Shown here: positions 22,648-39,033 of the stretch, piece by piece
Position numbering within the stretch: position 1 is the stretch's first letter
Layout: each line of letters opens with the position of its first letter
Source of the DNA: Pterobdella sp. o SKG-2022
Taxonomy: Eukaryota; Annelida; Clitellata; Hirudinida; Piscicolidae
DNA length: 64,000 bases
Direction: 5' to 3'
Assembly (NCBI GenBank): GCA_964035795.1
Contig: OZ038320.1
Coordinates: 21,284,589 to 21,348,588 of the forward strand
Made by a program: the position numbers and the translations under genes
Notes under the pieces: generated by a model
Databases searched by the model: none
Told to the model about the DNA's origin: nothing
What the model saw: the letters and a program-made list of their open reading frames with translations, nothing else

Positions 22648-24960
22648 CCTTTTTTTTACCCCAAGCACCCTAGTCTTGGTTGGGTGCTCCACGTTTTTAT
22701 CATGACTGTCCAGTGGTCGAGTAGCTCAGCCGCTCTCACGGGGTCGGTCCACAGACACTTGGGACCCAGTGTGGTGCTTATTTTGGGGCAGGTGAAGAGG
22801 TGGGGGGTGTCATGAAGGTGTGTATGGCAGAGTGGGCATGAAGGTGAAAGATGAGATGAGGGTGAGATTTTGTTGAGGTATGAAAGGATGAAAGGTGATT
22901 TGTTTGATCTGAGTTGGGCGAGAGTGCGGCGAGTGTGGTGGTCTAGGGTGGTTTCAGATTCATAAATGGGTGGGGGTTGCTTGCTAAGGATTTTGTTGTG
23001 AGTGGATGATATGTAGTCATGAACTATTTTTTTGTGTATTGTTGATGTTGATTTTTTTGTTGAATGTGGATTTTTTTTTGTACCTGGGATGGGCTTTTTG
23101 TGTGGTGAGTGGTTGTAGGGGATGAGTGGAATTGGTCGGTATGAGGATGGGAGTGAAGGGTCTTTGTTGGGTTTGGCGATGGGAATGATTTTGGAGGTTT
23201 TCCATATTTGGAGAATGGTGTTTGTGTTGATTGTGAGGTTGAAAAGATTGGTTAAGTGTTTGATGGCTATGGGTCCTAGGTGTTTGAGGTGTTTGATGTT
23301 TATATTATCAGGTCCTGTAGAATTGTTGTTTTTGGATTGTTTTATCGCATGAGTTTTTTGTGTTTCTGTGATTATTATTGGGTTGATGTGAGTGATTTGG
23401 TGAGGATTGAGGGCTTTTACTGTAGACCATAGAATGTGAAATTTTTTCTTGTGATCCCAGTCGGCTTTCAGATGCTCTTCTCATTTTTGTTTTTTGTGGT
23501 GTTGGATGAGGTGGGTGATGTGTTGGTTGAGTGTGGGTAGTGAGGGATTTTTGTTATTAAAGGGTCTGGTGTGGTTTCGTTCAGATATGAATGTGGGGAT
23601 GTTTTTGGAGAGTGGGGTATGGGTGGGTTTTATTGTTCCTTTGCGAATGTTTTTGCGGTCTGATGAGGGCATAGCGTTTGTAATGAGGTGGCTAGCTGTG
23701 TGGGGGTCTTTGTGAAGAGGGGTGTTTTTGAGTGTGTGTGTTCTATGTCTTTGGTGTATTGGAACCAGTTGGCTTTCCTGTACGTGGTAGAAGTTCTGAG
23801 GGGCTTAGTTGTGAGTATTTTGTATTTGTTTTTGAATGTGATGAGGAAAGGTAGACGGTCAAAGTTCAGGGCTTCAAGTGTTTGCCAAGTGAGGTTGGCT
23901 GATATTGTGGTGTCGGGAGAGGTGGGTTGTTGATTTGGTTTGAATGGTAGTCGAATGAGAGTGTTTTGATTAAAAATGATGTGGTTTGAATTGAAAATGA
24001 GTTAAGTTATAAGTTGGCCTCTGTAGTCCGTGAAGGGAGAGTGCCATGATTGAAAGTGAGCATTAAAGTCAACAGGTGATTACGGAATTGGGAAGGCTTG
24101 TGAGGTGGTAGAAGGGGTTGGTGATTGAGTTATCTATGTTGTTGGTGCTGGGTGGGATAAAGATGTTTGAAATGTGTAGCTTGGTGTGCTTGAGATGGCT
24201 TTTTATGGTGAGAAGTTCGATGTTGTTGGTGATCAGGTTTGTGGGAAGGGGATTTTTGAGTTGGTTATATTGTTATTGATGTAGTTCAGAAGACCTTTAC
24301 TTTTTTGGGATATTGGCCTCTCTAGTCTAATGGCTGAGAAATTAGGGATGTGTGCTTGTTGTTGAGGTTGGATTCTTCTAGTGTAGTGATGTATGTTTCT
24401 TGTTTGTGTATTTAGTGGGTGAGTTAAGTTGTTTTCTTGGTGATTAAGTTGATCTTGAGCTGTATTATGTTGATGTTGTCTTGTGTTGTTAGAGAGGTGT
24501 GTTTAAAGAAAGTTGATTGGCCTTGGGTGGTTGGTTAAGTTTGTTGATGTTTGTGGAGGGTTTTTTGTATTAGATTGTGTGTGTGAAAAGGAGTTTTCAA
24601 AGTGGGCAGTTGATGTGTGTGACATACAAATGAGGGTGTGTGAGCATTTGAGATGAATCCAGTGAGAGGTGGTATGGTTGCATTGGATGGAGGTTTGATA
24701 TTAGATGATTTTTTGTACATACAGCACAGTACCACATGGGTTCCAGGCTGCTTTCCACATCTACTGCAAGAAGCAGCTGAGCCCTTTTCAACCTGTCCGG
24801 GTCTTGGTGGGGGCAGGCCATAAAAAAGATGGTCTGATTTAAGGTTTTCTTATTGTTGAAAAAGAGAAAGAACGAGGGATGTTGAGGTAGATTTGGTCCT
24901 CATTGAGAACACATCCCGACCATGTGTAGGCCTGCCTTTCTAGAGCATTTGAAACTCTCT
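22648..24960 (-). mobile_element. Jockey-like non-LTR element with internal RT deletion
   Basis: On the minus strand the C-terminal ORF (start side 22990) reads ESETTLDHHTRRTLAQLRSN, SPFILSYLN, then SPSCPLCHTHLHDTPHLFTC PK-type zinc knuckle (C-C-H-H spacing) and ends GCLG followed by TAA and an A run at about 22648-22655. Upstream pieces include a proline/threonine-rich stretch with IIPI..KPNKDPSLPSSYRP and an N-terminal Cys-containing segment WYCAVCTK near 24720. No YADD-containing core is found between the two, so the RT is internally deleted. The element's sense strand is A/C-rich, unlike the surrounding DNA. The 5' boundary (24830-24960) is approximate. Confidence 0.7.
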
Positions 24961-24964
24961 CTCT

Positions 24965-25240
24965 ACTTAGCTTCCATTGATCTGAAGGAGGCTTTTGGCA
25001 GCTCCACGAAAAAGTGATTTAGTAGCGCATGTGAAAGTTAGAAATTGATGCATGGCTCATGAGAATTGTACAATTAATGTACAAAAAATGAAACACAAGG
25101 TGAGAGTTGGTGAAAAACTTGTTTGATGTTTTGGTAGACGTTTATCAAAGTTCTGTTTTTAATCCATTACTATTTTTTATTGTGCTGGAAGCTCTATCTA
25201 GAGTTTTGTACAATTTGCCATTGAAACATCTTGTATGCTG
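24965..25240 (+). mobile_element. Zinc-finger RT family fragment, right half
   Basis: The frame reads YLASIDLKEAFGS, corresponding to the FVDLEKAFDR block of the same RT family, followed after frameshifts by traces of LVQxMY, VRVGE and a degraded VLEAL...LPLKHLV region. It continues the fragment at 22340-22645, so a single copy was split by the minus-strand insertion. Confidence 0.65.
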
Positions 25241-27960
25241 ATATTTTGGATCTTAACTAGTAGTAGTGCCTCTGATTCACAATTTGGTGACATGACGTAA
25301 TTTTTTCTCCATACTTGTTTATCAACCATAGCAGTACGTAATTCGTTAGAAGTCAGCCCTGTGTCTTTTTGAAGTACGTCTTTCAGTGTTATAATTGGGC
25401 GATCTCTTTTACGACCCTCTTTCGGCGTCCAGAACAACAGAGTTTTTGCAGGCTCATTGTGCCGAGTTACATGTCCAGCAAGCGCTAACCGTCTTTTTTT
25501 CATTATATTAGACAACTTTGGAATTTGGCCGTATAACTGGGCGTTTGATAGGCAGTCTTTCGAAGAGATATTTTTGACTCTTTGGAGCATGCGAGTGTAG
25601 ATGTCATCAACTTTCTTCACTGCAGTATTGGTCATTACTCAGAGTTCACATCCATATAGCAGTATGGCCTGTACAGTAGATTTAAAAATCCTAGCTTTCG
25701 TTTCTATGGTAATGCGAGTTTCAGATTTTTTCTAGAGTTGAGAGCATCCAATGGCTTTCTGATTCGGGTGTTGATATCTCGAAAAGAGTTGGTGTAACTT
25801 CCCAAGTAAACAAAATCATAAACTTTTTCAATTTTGTCACCATTCATCATAGCATGAATATGACTCCCTACAGAGGGAGATTGAAATGCATTGTTTTAGT
25901 TTTGCTTGCATTGAGGAAGAGACCTATTTTTTGAGTTGCGGTCTCGATTTTGTGGAGAAGAGACTCAGCTTTGTTGATCGTATTTTCCACCAAAGCGATA
26001 TCATCGGCAAAAAAGAGTTTGGCGAGTTTCTCGAAAGGGACTCTACGACTTCTCCTTTTTTAAAAGTCAATCCATCTGAAGAAAAAATTAAAGTGCTGAG
26101 GTATAATCCAAAAAAACAATGAAAAGAAACGGGGCGAGTGGGTCTTTTTGTAAGACGCCAGTATCAATCTGGAAGATGTCAGTATTACTTTCAAGGTAAC
26201 CACAAGAATGGAGGTGTTTTCATACATCACTCGTATTGCATTAACGATTTCAGAAGGAATTCCATATGCAGCAAGAATTTCGAGCATTTTAGACCGGTCT
26301 ATCGAGTCAAATGCTTTTTTGAAATCGATAAAAGCTTCTTTCTTGTAGTAACGCAACTTTTCTATGATTCTTTAGAGTGCGAGAAGATGAGACGAGGGGA
26401 ATCTTCCAGGACTGAATCCGTTTTGATTGAGGCGAAGCAGCTTGTTGATGACAGGGTGTATTCTGTTTAGTATAAGCCGGTTTTAGATTTTAGAGGCTAT
26501 TTAGCTAAGACTTATACCCCGGTAGTTGGTACAACTAGTCAAGTCTCCTTTTTTGGGCACAGAAACAATACCAGATATACCCCATTCATTGGGACGCACA
26601 CCATTAAAAGTTTCGATGCAAAACTTCTAATGTAAGACCATCCAGGCCAGTGGCTCTTCTAGGTTTCTTTGCATTGAGTCAATCTGTGACCTTCTTTTGG
26701 CTAAATTTGGCAGTACTAATTTCTAGGTTGATGTCAAACAACTTGACGCTGTCAAACTGAGCTTAATCATCATTTTTGTTAACAGAAAGAAGCTTTTGAA
26801 AGTGGTCTTCATAGATTGTGAGACGATTTCTTTCTTGGATGAAGGTGACAGATTATTTTTCTTGACAATTCCTTTATTAGATCCCAGGCGTTTGAATTTT
26901 CCCGTGATCCCTTTTCGAATTCTGAGAGGGTTTTATTAAGTCTAGTGTCTTTAAGGCGGTCATCTGGCGTTGAGTATTTTGGTGAAATTGAACTTGTTGG
27001 ATTGGAGCTTTTGGGGTATTTGATCGGGATAGATCCACATCATGGTGGTTAATGGTAGGGAAAGTTCATTTTGGATGACTCGGTCGTTTCTTTTTTCCGA
27101 CTACGTTACATTTGGATACAAAAAATGTGTAAGTTTGATGATCTATTGGTAAGACATTAAATTTTTAAATCAAATCGTCTATGGTAGTAGCCAGGTCATT
27201 GTCATGGCACAGCGTCTGCCAGTAGAAAAATTTCCTTGTTGATGAGTTTGGAACACGAAAACTCAATCTGACCTTTGCTATTACTATGTTGTGATCACTT
27301 CCAATAGTAGCAGAAGAAGTATGGGCTTGGCAGTCATTAAAACTGTTTCTCCAGCGTTTTTAAAAAAAGATAGTCAATTTAAGCTAGGTGTCAAGCGGGG
27401 TTTTTCTATGTCCATAATCTCCAATTAGGTTTTTAACAAAGCGTGTTACCGTCCAAAAGATTGTGTTGTTGGAGGAAAGTTTCAAGGAATTCACCATTTC
27501 GGTTCAGATGCTATGATATGAAAATTTGCCAGATACTCGAGCATTGAAGTCGTGTTGTGGAAAGTTATGGTAGAAATCAGGTTGCTTAGCTGTTTGTAAA
27601 ACCTTCTACTTTTTTAGTTTTAGGGTTGTCTTTGAAGGAAGCGCTAAGAATTCGATTGTCAACTTTTTTGATGCTAGTTAACAACGGTAATAGCTGTTTT
27701 TGCACCGAAATTCCAACACATCCCACAGTGGCATTGTTGGTGATCTTGTATGCCAATACCGTGAACAAGAATCTGTGGCCAATATCATATCCGGATCACT
27801 GTCCTTGTGAAGAAGGCGATGCTCTTGGATGCAGACTGCTTGAAGGTTGTGTTGGTTGATGTTGAGGTTGAGTTCACCTTGGGCAAAGTTGAGGGAGCGA
27901 CAGTTTAGTGTTTCAATGCTGAAGCTTTGTTTGAGACGTAGAATCCCTTTGTTGGACAAA
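25198..27960 (-). mobile_element. Degenerate RTE-like non-LTR retrotransposon
   Basis: Reading the minus strand from 27960, the first block is an endonuclease start (LNCRSLNFAQGELNLNINQH, AVCIQEHRL). Near 26350-26180 comes the RT block EAFIDFKKAFDSIDRSKMLE with IPSEIVNAIRVMYENT. The C-terminal block at 25635-25290 contains MLQRVKNISSKDCLSNAQLY, RRLALAGHVTRHNEP, GRKRDRPIITLKDVLQKDTG and MVDKQVWRK, the RTE-clade tail. Length (2.8 kb) is close to a full element. Many stops and frameshifts show it is inactive. The 5' end abuts a SINE at 27963. Confidence 0.85.
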
Positions 27961-27962
27961 AG

Positions 27963-28140
27963 ATGTAATGTAATACGGTATTTATAAAGCGCTTTTCCTT
28001 ATAGATCAAAGCGCTTTCTACAAATTAAATATAACGAAAACACACTGTGGAACAGGTGCTAATTGTCGGCCCACGTGGGATCGAACCCGGTAACTTTAGA
28101 TAATTAGTCTAATGCTCAACCATTGAGCTTCAGGGGCCGA
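27963..28140 (-). mobile_element. tRNA-derived SINE, nearly full length
   Basis: On the minus strand the copy begins with a degraded tRNA-like head, has the anticodon arm TTAGA-CTAATTA-TCTAA (anticodon position AAT), the B box GGGTTCGATCCC and GTGGGCCGACAATTAGCACC, and ends with AAAAGCGCTTTATAAATACC plus a short (ATTAC)n run. The tail resembles the L2-like LINE ends in this window. Confidence 0.85.
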
Positions 28141-29499
28141 GATCAGGGTTCGGTCTTCATTTGGATTTAAACCAGACTCGTCATCGGTAGCTTAACTAGT
28201 TTTGGTTTTAGTTTGGAAATAAAAATATTCAAACATATTCAAAATTCAAATTATATATTGTGAATGTTTTAAACAGTAAAAAGACTTACAGGTTGGAAAT
28301 AAAAAAGGTCATGTTTTCAAACCATTCCGCCATTTCATATCGCTTCGATCTTTTATGTATTATTAATTAAATTTTTTCAAAACTTCATGTTTTTCAAGTA
28401 TAACTTGGAATATAGAAGTATGCAAAAAACGAAATTTCGACACAATCGAAAAAGCATTTAACGTTTTGAGGTTGGAACCGTTGAAGTAGCGTCATTATAA
28501 ACTTTAAACTTAGACCGTTTAATGCAAAAAATAAAAAAAAAATTTTTCAAAAAAGTTATATTAAATAAAAAAAGGATTTTTTAGCGAAACGAAATAGCAA
28601 GAAAAAAGGTAAGGAGTAAAAGATCGTAAATATTGTCCCAAGCATTTTTATGGTTTAGAGATTTTTTTTGAATGAAATCGGAAGCGGTTGCACTTTACAT
28701 TTGAAATGGAATGTTTAAGATAGCTTCTAATTGTCTCATGCTAACATTCAAAACACGAACTTACGATATCGAATGGACAAAATAAGAAACATAAATTAAA
28801 TAGTTTGTTTTTCTAAGCTCATTTTTGTTTGAGCACGTGCTTAAAACACATAGACTTTTAATTTTTTTTTATAAACTTTTTGTAACCAAAGAAAACAGAC
28901 AGGCCGCTAATGTGATGACCAGATGCTTCAGAAAAGACTGGTTTGCCCATACTAACGATAGAGCGAGAGTAAAAAAAAAGCCGAGAAACAGTCCGTTTAG
29001 AATTTTTGCAGTGACCTTAGGTCTTAGGAAACTACTGAACTGACTAAAAAAGTTGTTTTCGTCAAGTCTACATGTGTTCACAATAACACAATCTTCTCAA
29101 AAGTGAGACGATTAAATGAGACACCCATAATATTAAAGGATGGAATAGCTTCACTAGTCCTTCCATTAATTAGTGCAAATTTTTGAATTTATTTTACGCA
29201 TAATGTACTCTTAATTCATTTTTAATTACATCATAAAATCTATAAATTATTTCATTTCTTATTCTAATTTTTTAAAGTTATCTTCAAAGATAAATATAAT
29301 TAGTAGTGTGAGAAAACAGTTTACTAAATATAATTTGCTTAGAACACAATACAATACAATACAATAATTTAAAATAAAAGTACGAGTTTGATTTTCGTGG
29401 CATCAACTTCAGTAGTACTGGCACGTTTATTATACAAATAAGAAAAAAATTAAACAAACACTGCATGTTGCTAAACAGTCTATCCATTTTGAGCACATC
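28141..29499. other. Intergenic stretch without recognised gene
   Basis: About 1.4 kb of AT-rich sequence with only short frames (for example a 72-codon plus-strand frame at 28825) that match nothing I recognise and overlap equally long frames on the other strand. A short (AATAC)n run lies near 29345-29365. Confidence 0.6.
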
Positions 29500-30660
29500 T
29501 GTGTTAGAATCAGTTCAAAGTCTAGAACTGTTATTGTCTTGGTTGTGAACCAAACAGGTTATGCTTTTTGTGGGTTTTATGATGATTTTTCAAAGATCGT
29601 GAACACCTTGTCAACCTACACTGAAGCAGTTATAATCTTAGGAGATTTAACTTTCACTTGGAACAAGCTGATGATACATTTACTCTAAATTTTTTCTACC
29701 TTCTCACTCTTCATCTATAGACCAACCAGCTCATAAATTAGATGGATGGCTTGATGATGTTGCATGTAAACAGAAATTTAAAATGAAGTACTAGTATCTA
29801 TCTTTCTAAGTCTAAATCTTTTCCTTTCTCTCTCTCTCCCATTATGATATCTGACCTAACTATCTATCCCTCCTCCACTATTCGCTGTCTTGGCTTTCTC
29901 CTTGATTCTTCTCTTTCTTTTAATTCTCAAATACTCTCTGTTACTTCTTCTTGTTTTTTTCACCTACGTCGTATCAGACAGATCTCTTCTTATCTCGATG
30001 ATGCCTCTCTTAAGATTCTTGTCAACTCTCTTGTTCTCTCCCGACTTGATTACTGCAACTCTTTGTACTTTAATTTTCCTAAATCTACTCTCTACCCTCT
30101 AACTAAAGCTTTTAACTCTGTTGCACGTCTGGTTTCTCATACTCCTAAATTCTCCCATATCTCTCCATCTTTTTTCGATCTTCACTGGCTTCCTCTTCAC
30201 TTTTGCTTCTTCTTCAAAATCTGTTCCCTCATGTACAAAATTTTTCATTCTACTTCGCCTTCCTACTTTTCTTACCTCTTACTACCTCCTAAACGTGCCG
30301 GCTCTCTTCTCGTTCTCAACTTTTCATTATCTCTCTCTCTCACTCTTATGCTAAATCTGCTTTTTCTTTTTCTGGTCCACTTCTCTTGAACTCTCTTCCT
30401 CCTAATCTTAAATCTACTTCCTATCCTACTTTTCTCAAAAACCTAAAAACTTTCTTTAAGCAGTTAGTAGCAGAGAGCCTTTGAACGATGCGTAAAAGGC
30501 GCTATACAAATAACTAATTATTATTAATTATTATGAGACAGGCATATCAGACCACAAACTGTTAATCTGAATTGAACAAAAAGACATACTAAAAACACTA
30601 ATAAATCAAAAAATACCTAAATCTTTATACATCATAAGATCTGGAAAGGAGATTATTGGT
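29500..30660 (+). mobile_element. LINE endonuclease fragment interrupted by an L2-like 3' end
   Basis: The stretch 29630-29760 encodes ILGDFNFHLEQADDT-like residues and THKLDGWLDDVACK-like residues of an L2/CR1 endonuclease, after one small frame adjustment. A second piece at about 30536-30660 reads ISDHKLL, the SDH motif that should follow directly. The segment between (29821-30535) is a separate L2-type 3' end, so the outer copy appears split by it. Confidence 0.55.
29821..30535 (+). mobile_element. L2-like LINE 3' end (RT C-terminus and tail)
   Basis: An open frame from 29844 encodes 181 residues with IRCLGFLLDSSLSFNSQI, FFHLRRIRQISSYLDDASLK, LVLSRLDYCNSLYFNFPK, RLVSHTPKFSHISPSFFDLH and WLPLHF, the standard C-terminal half of L2/CR1 reverse transcriptases. 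The 3' untranslated region ends AAAAGGCGCTATACAAATAA followed by an ATT-rich tail, the hallmark of L2 elements. It is 5'-truncated and one of the better preserved TE frames in the window. Confidence 0.88.
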
Positions 30661-30922
30661 TTATTCAAAAGAATATATGAAAGCAGAAAATCTGAGTTTT
30701 TCAAAAAATATTACTTTTATATAAAATAAATTTATTTCACATGAGAACTTACTTTAATTATGTTTTCAGAAATTAAGAAATATTGAATTTCAATAAATTT
30801 TTTTGTTACAAAAATTTACTTTTACAAATATTTCATCAGTAAGCTTTATTTTATTGAATGAATGCAACAATTGTAATTTTTCTTTCATTTGAAAAGACTC
30901 ATCACAATTTCACTTAGTTTAT

Positions 30923-31735
30923 ATGACTACCTTTCAAGAAAGTTTGACAGCTTATGAGGTTTTTTTTTATAAAAATACTGTTTATTGTGAAATTAATAAT
31001 GAATTTTTTTATTCAGTTTTACGCGAGGGTTTCTAGAAAAGAATTCACAAATAACTCTAAGTTTTATAACTTTGATTTTCCTGTAAATTTTGGAAGAATT
31101 TTAAAGCTTACTGGCCAAAAAGAAGAAGAAAAGCTAGATTATTTTTTAAAAACCATTGTCAAAATTTTATGCTATGATTATAAGCAAAAAATTCCAAAAC
31201 TAGAAGTTGTTTTATTAACATCTTCTAAATCATTCAGCATTCAATATTTAGTTGGCCTTATAGAATGTGTTTTGAACAGCCTTGGTAAATCATATTAACA
31301 AATAATTCTATGTTTTAATAAGAAAAATTTTTTTAGGAGTAGAAAGCATAGAAAATGCCACAAAAGAATGTTTAAAAAGAATACATATTTTCAAATGTGA
31401 TAATGTTGAACAATTGCTTGCTTCATTAATGAATCTGAAGAAGTTCCTATTCGATAATCAAAATGTGCAATTTCTAATGCAAAATATTGACTTTTTTTCA
31501 TGGAAAAAAGTTGGTGAAAGTAAGCATGATTAAATAAGTTTATAATTTTTTAAAATTGAAATTTGAATTTACAGATAGAAACAAGAAATACAACAATAAA
31601 ATTAATGAACTTTTGAAAGACCTCACTAAAAACTACAAACTTAATTCAGTAGTCTTAATACCTCATCTAGAAAAAGATGATTTTATATTTGATGTACAAT
31701 CAGATAATGACAATTTTGAATTAGTTTTTAAATGA
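30923..31735 (+). CDS. XRCC2: XRCC2-like RAD51 paralogue lacking Walker motifs
   Basis: RAD51 paralogue of the BCDX2 complex, which helps load RAD51 in homologous recombination repair. Exons: 30923-30958, 31017-31284, 31337-31519, 31575-31735, phases matched, 215 residues (human 280). Support is the order and spacing of features: MTTFQESLTAYEFYARV at the start, GRILKLTG at the position of human DILEFHG, LEVVLLTSSKSFSIQYLVGL for the EVLFIDTDYHFDMLRLV strand, and RIHIFKCDNVEQLLASLMNL for [20 protein letters not shown]. The Walker A position reads GQKEEEK-L instead of GPEGTGKT, and the Walker B strand (QFLMQNIDFF) has no clear Asp. The C-terminal part is shorter than in vertebrates. Sequence identity looks low, so another RAD51-like protein is possible. 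Confidence 0.72.
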
Positions 31736-31797
31736 TATTAATGTCTAAACAGAATTTAAAATAAATTTCTATATTTATGAATTCGAAATTTCATTTA
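31736..31797. terminator. Shared 3' region of XRCC2 and PGPEP1
   Basis: Only 62 bases separate the two stop codons. A plus-strand AATAAA lies at 31760-31765 and a minus-strand AATAAA at 31799-31794, overlapping the end of PGPEP1. Cleavage for both genes would fall within about 31770-31790, so the 3' ends probably touch or overlap. Confidence 0.55.
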
Positions 31798-32644
31798 TTA
31801 ACTAAAACTTTTTAGAATAATCAAAATAGCAGTTTTGACAAATTCAGCCATTTGTTCTATTTCATAAGGTTGTCCTTCAGGTGGAATATGTATGAAAACA
31901 CATTTTGCTTTGTCGATGTTGAGTGAAGTATAATATGTAAAGTCACATAAAAACCTGAAAAATCATGATATTTCGTAATTATCACCGCAGCAATAAAATT
32001 AACTGACTGACTTTCCTGGATCTGTAGAGACTGAAACCTTCAAACCATTGTGAATTTCCTTAAGTTTTTTGCACACCTTGTCCATATTAATTTCTGAAGT
32101 TGAATAAACAATGAAAATATATATTTATTATTGAAGTGACTTAAATAAAATTTAAACTTCACCAGAACGTATACAATCATGTCCACCATCAACACAACAG
32201 TATCCTGTTGGCAAACATTTTTCATTATCTAGTTTTGTATAATCTCTATTATGTGCTTGTTGTTCTAAATTTAGTTCATATGCATCTCCAGATACACCTA
32301 TGTGAACTGTAAGCTGGAAAATTTACAAAATATTAATTAAAATTTTAAAAATTGACGATCAAGCTCGGAATTTACATCTGGTTTAGCAATATCCCAAAGT
32401 TCTGGGACTCTTTTTTTCACTTTTTCATAAACAACAGGAAGTTGAAAACAATGTAATTTGACAAAAAAATCATTATTTTTGAAATTTTTGTCTTGTAGGA
32501 GTTTCACTACTTCCCAGCTCGGATTAATTTCAAAGTTTGAAAAAGGTCCAAAACCTAAAAAATAGATTTTATAAAAGTATAATACTAATATTTGAATTCT
32601 GACAAATAACCTGTTATTAAGACGCTATATTCTTTTTGTTGCAT
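31798..32644 (-). CDS. PGPEP1: Pyroglutamyl-peptidase I
   Basis: Cytosolic cysteine peptidase (family C15) that removes N-terminal pyroglutamate from peptides. Exons (minus): 32611-32644, 32376-32554, 32163-32313, 32012-32093, 31798-31954; phases match, 200 residues (human 209). The start is MQQKEYSVLITGFGPF, the N-terminal family signature. The catalytic triad is visible: Glu88 in GVSGDAYELNLE, Cys152 in GKFLCDFTYYTSL and His171 in FIHIPP. Other conserved stretches are AHNRDY, CLPTGYCCVDGG and EINMDKVCK. It ends 62 bp from XRCC2 (convergent) and starts 336 bp from CDK8 (divergent). Confidence 0.95.
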
Positions 32645-32980
32645 GATATAGAAAACAGAAAAAATTATATGTTAACTACTGGAAAAATTTTCAAAACAGG
32701 TTTGATAACCAAGTCAATTTTAACAATACATTAAGGTAAATTAGATTATTCTTTCATATTTTTCATATATGATACAGAACTTATTATTTATTTTCATTAA
32801 AAACACAGTTTCTTTTTTTTTACACTAAAATTAATTCTACGTTATCGAACCATAAAAATACATTAAATCCACTTTTACTATAGTGAGTTCACTTTTCTTT
32901 GACATAGTTTTTATCATTTGCTGTCGAAATATAATAATTTTGTCAAAAATTTTTTTTTCAGTAAATACTCATGATATATT
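32645..32980. promoter_or_regulatory. Shared upstream region of PGPEP1 and CDK8
   Basis: These 336 bases lie between two divergent start codons, so a bidirectional promoter is likely. A pyrimidine run ending TTTTTTTTTCAG at 32951-32960, 20 bases before the CDK8 ATG, looks like a splice acceptor, for a 5' UTR intron or trans-splicing. Confidence 0.4.
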
Positions 32981-38446
<5,466 letters not shown>

Positions 38447-39033
38447 TGCACTCTCAAACCCCTCTTCTTTTCTGAATATATTTGTTATGAAGGCATTTTG
38501 TTTGACCTTTTATTTCCGATCATGAATATACTGACACTGTCGAATATGTAAATAATTGTCACCAAATTATAGTGGTAATAAGTGTTAAAAATTTATATAT
38601 AATCTAACATAACCAAGTTTCAAAGTTAATCAGATACAACTAACGAAAATTTAGATTAGCAAATGATATAGTATTAATAGCATTCATGTTTTCATCAAAA
38701 GATCTAGTTATCTGTGAACATTTACCATTTATTTTTTAATAAAAATATAAGTTTTCACATCTTTCTAAAGTAAAATATATTTTAACTTAAAATGTTAGTC
38801 ATTGATTAGATAAAGTCGAATATCATTAAAAATAGGTGAGTGGAAGCTAGTAACAATTAACGAATGAGTACGGAAAGGCATAACAAATGTCGAATGATGC
38901 AAAACAACGTAAAAAAGTATTTAAAATAATCAAGTGATTGAAAACATGATCATGGTATGCAAAAATAATTCTCAAAAAATATTTCTAACCATTTGTCTAA
39001 AATCCCAAGAGAATTCCCTATAAATGTACAAAA

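Noticed and set aside
23017..23933. Several plus-strand Gly/Val/Trp-rich frames (23122, 23494, 23688)
   Set aside because: They are antisense to the jockey-like element, whose sense strand is A/C-rich; the odd composition reflects that.
28825..29081. 72-codon plus-strand frame and 70-codon minus-strand frame
   Set aside because: Both strands are open to the same extent and neither peptide shows recognisable domains or splice context.
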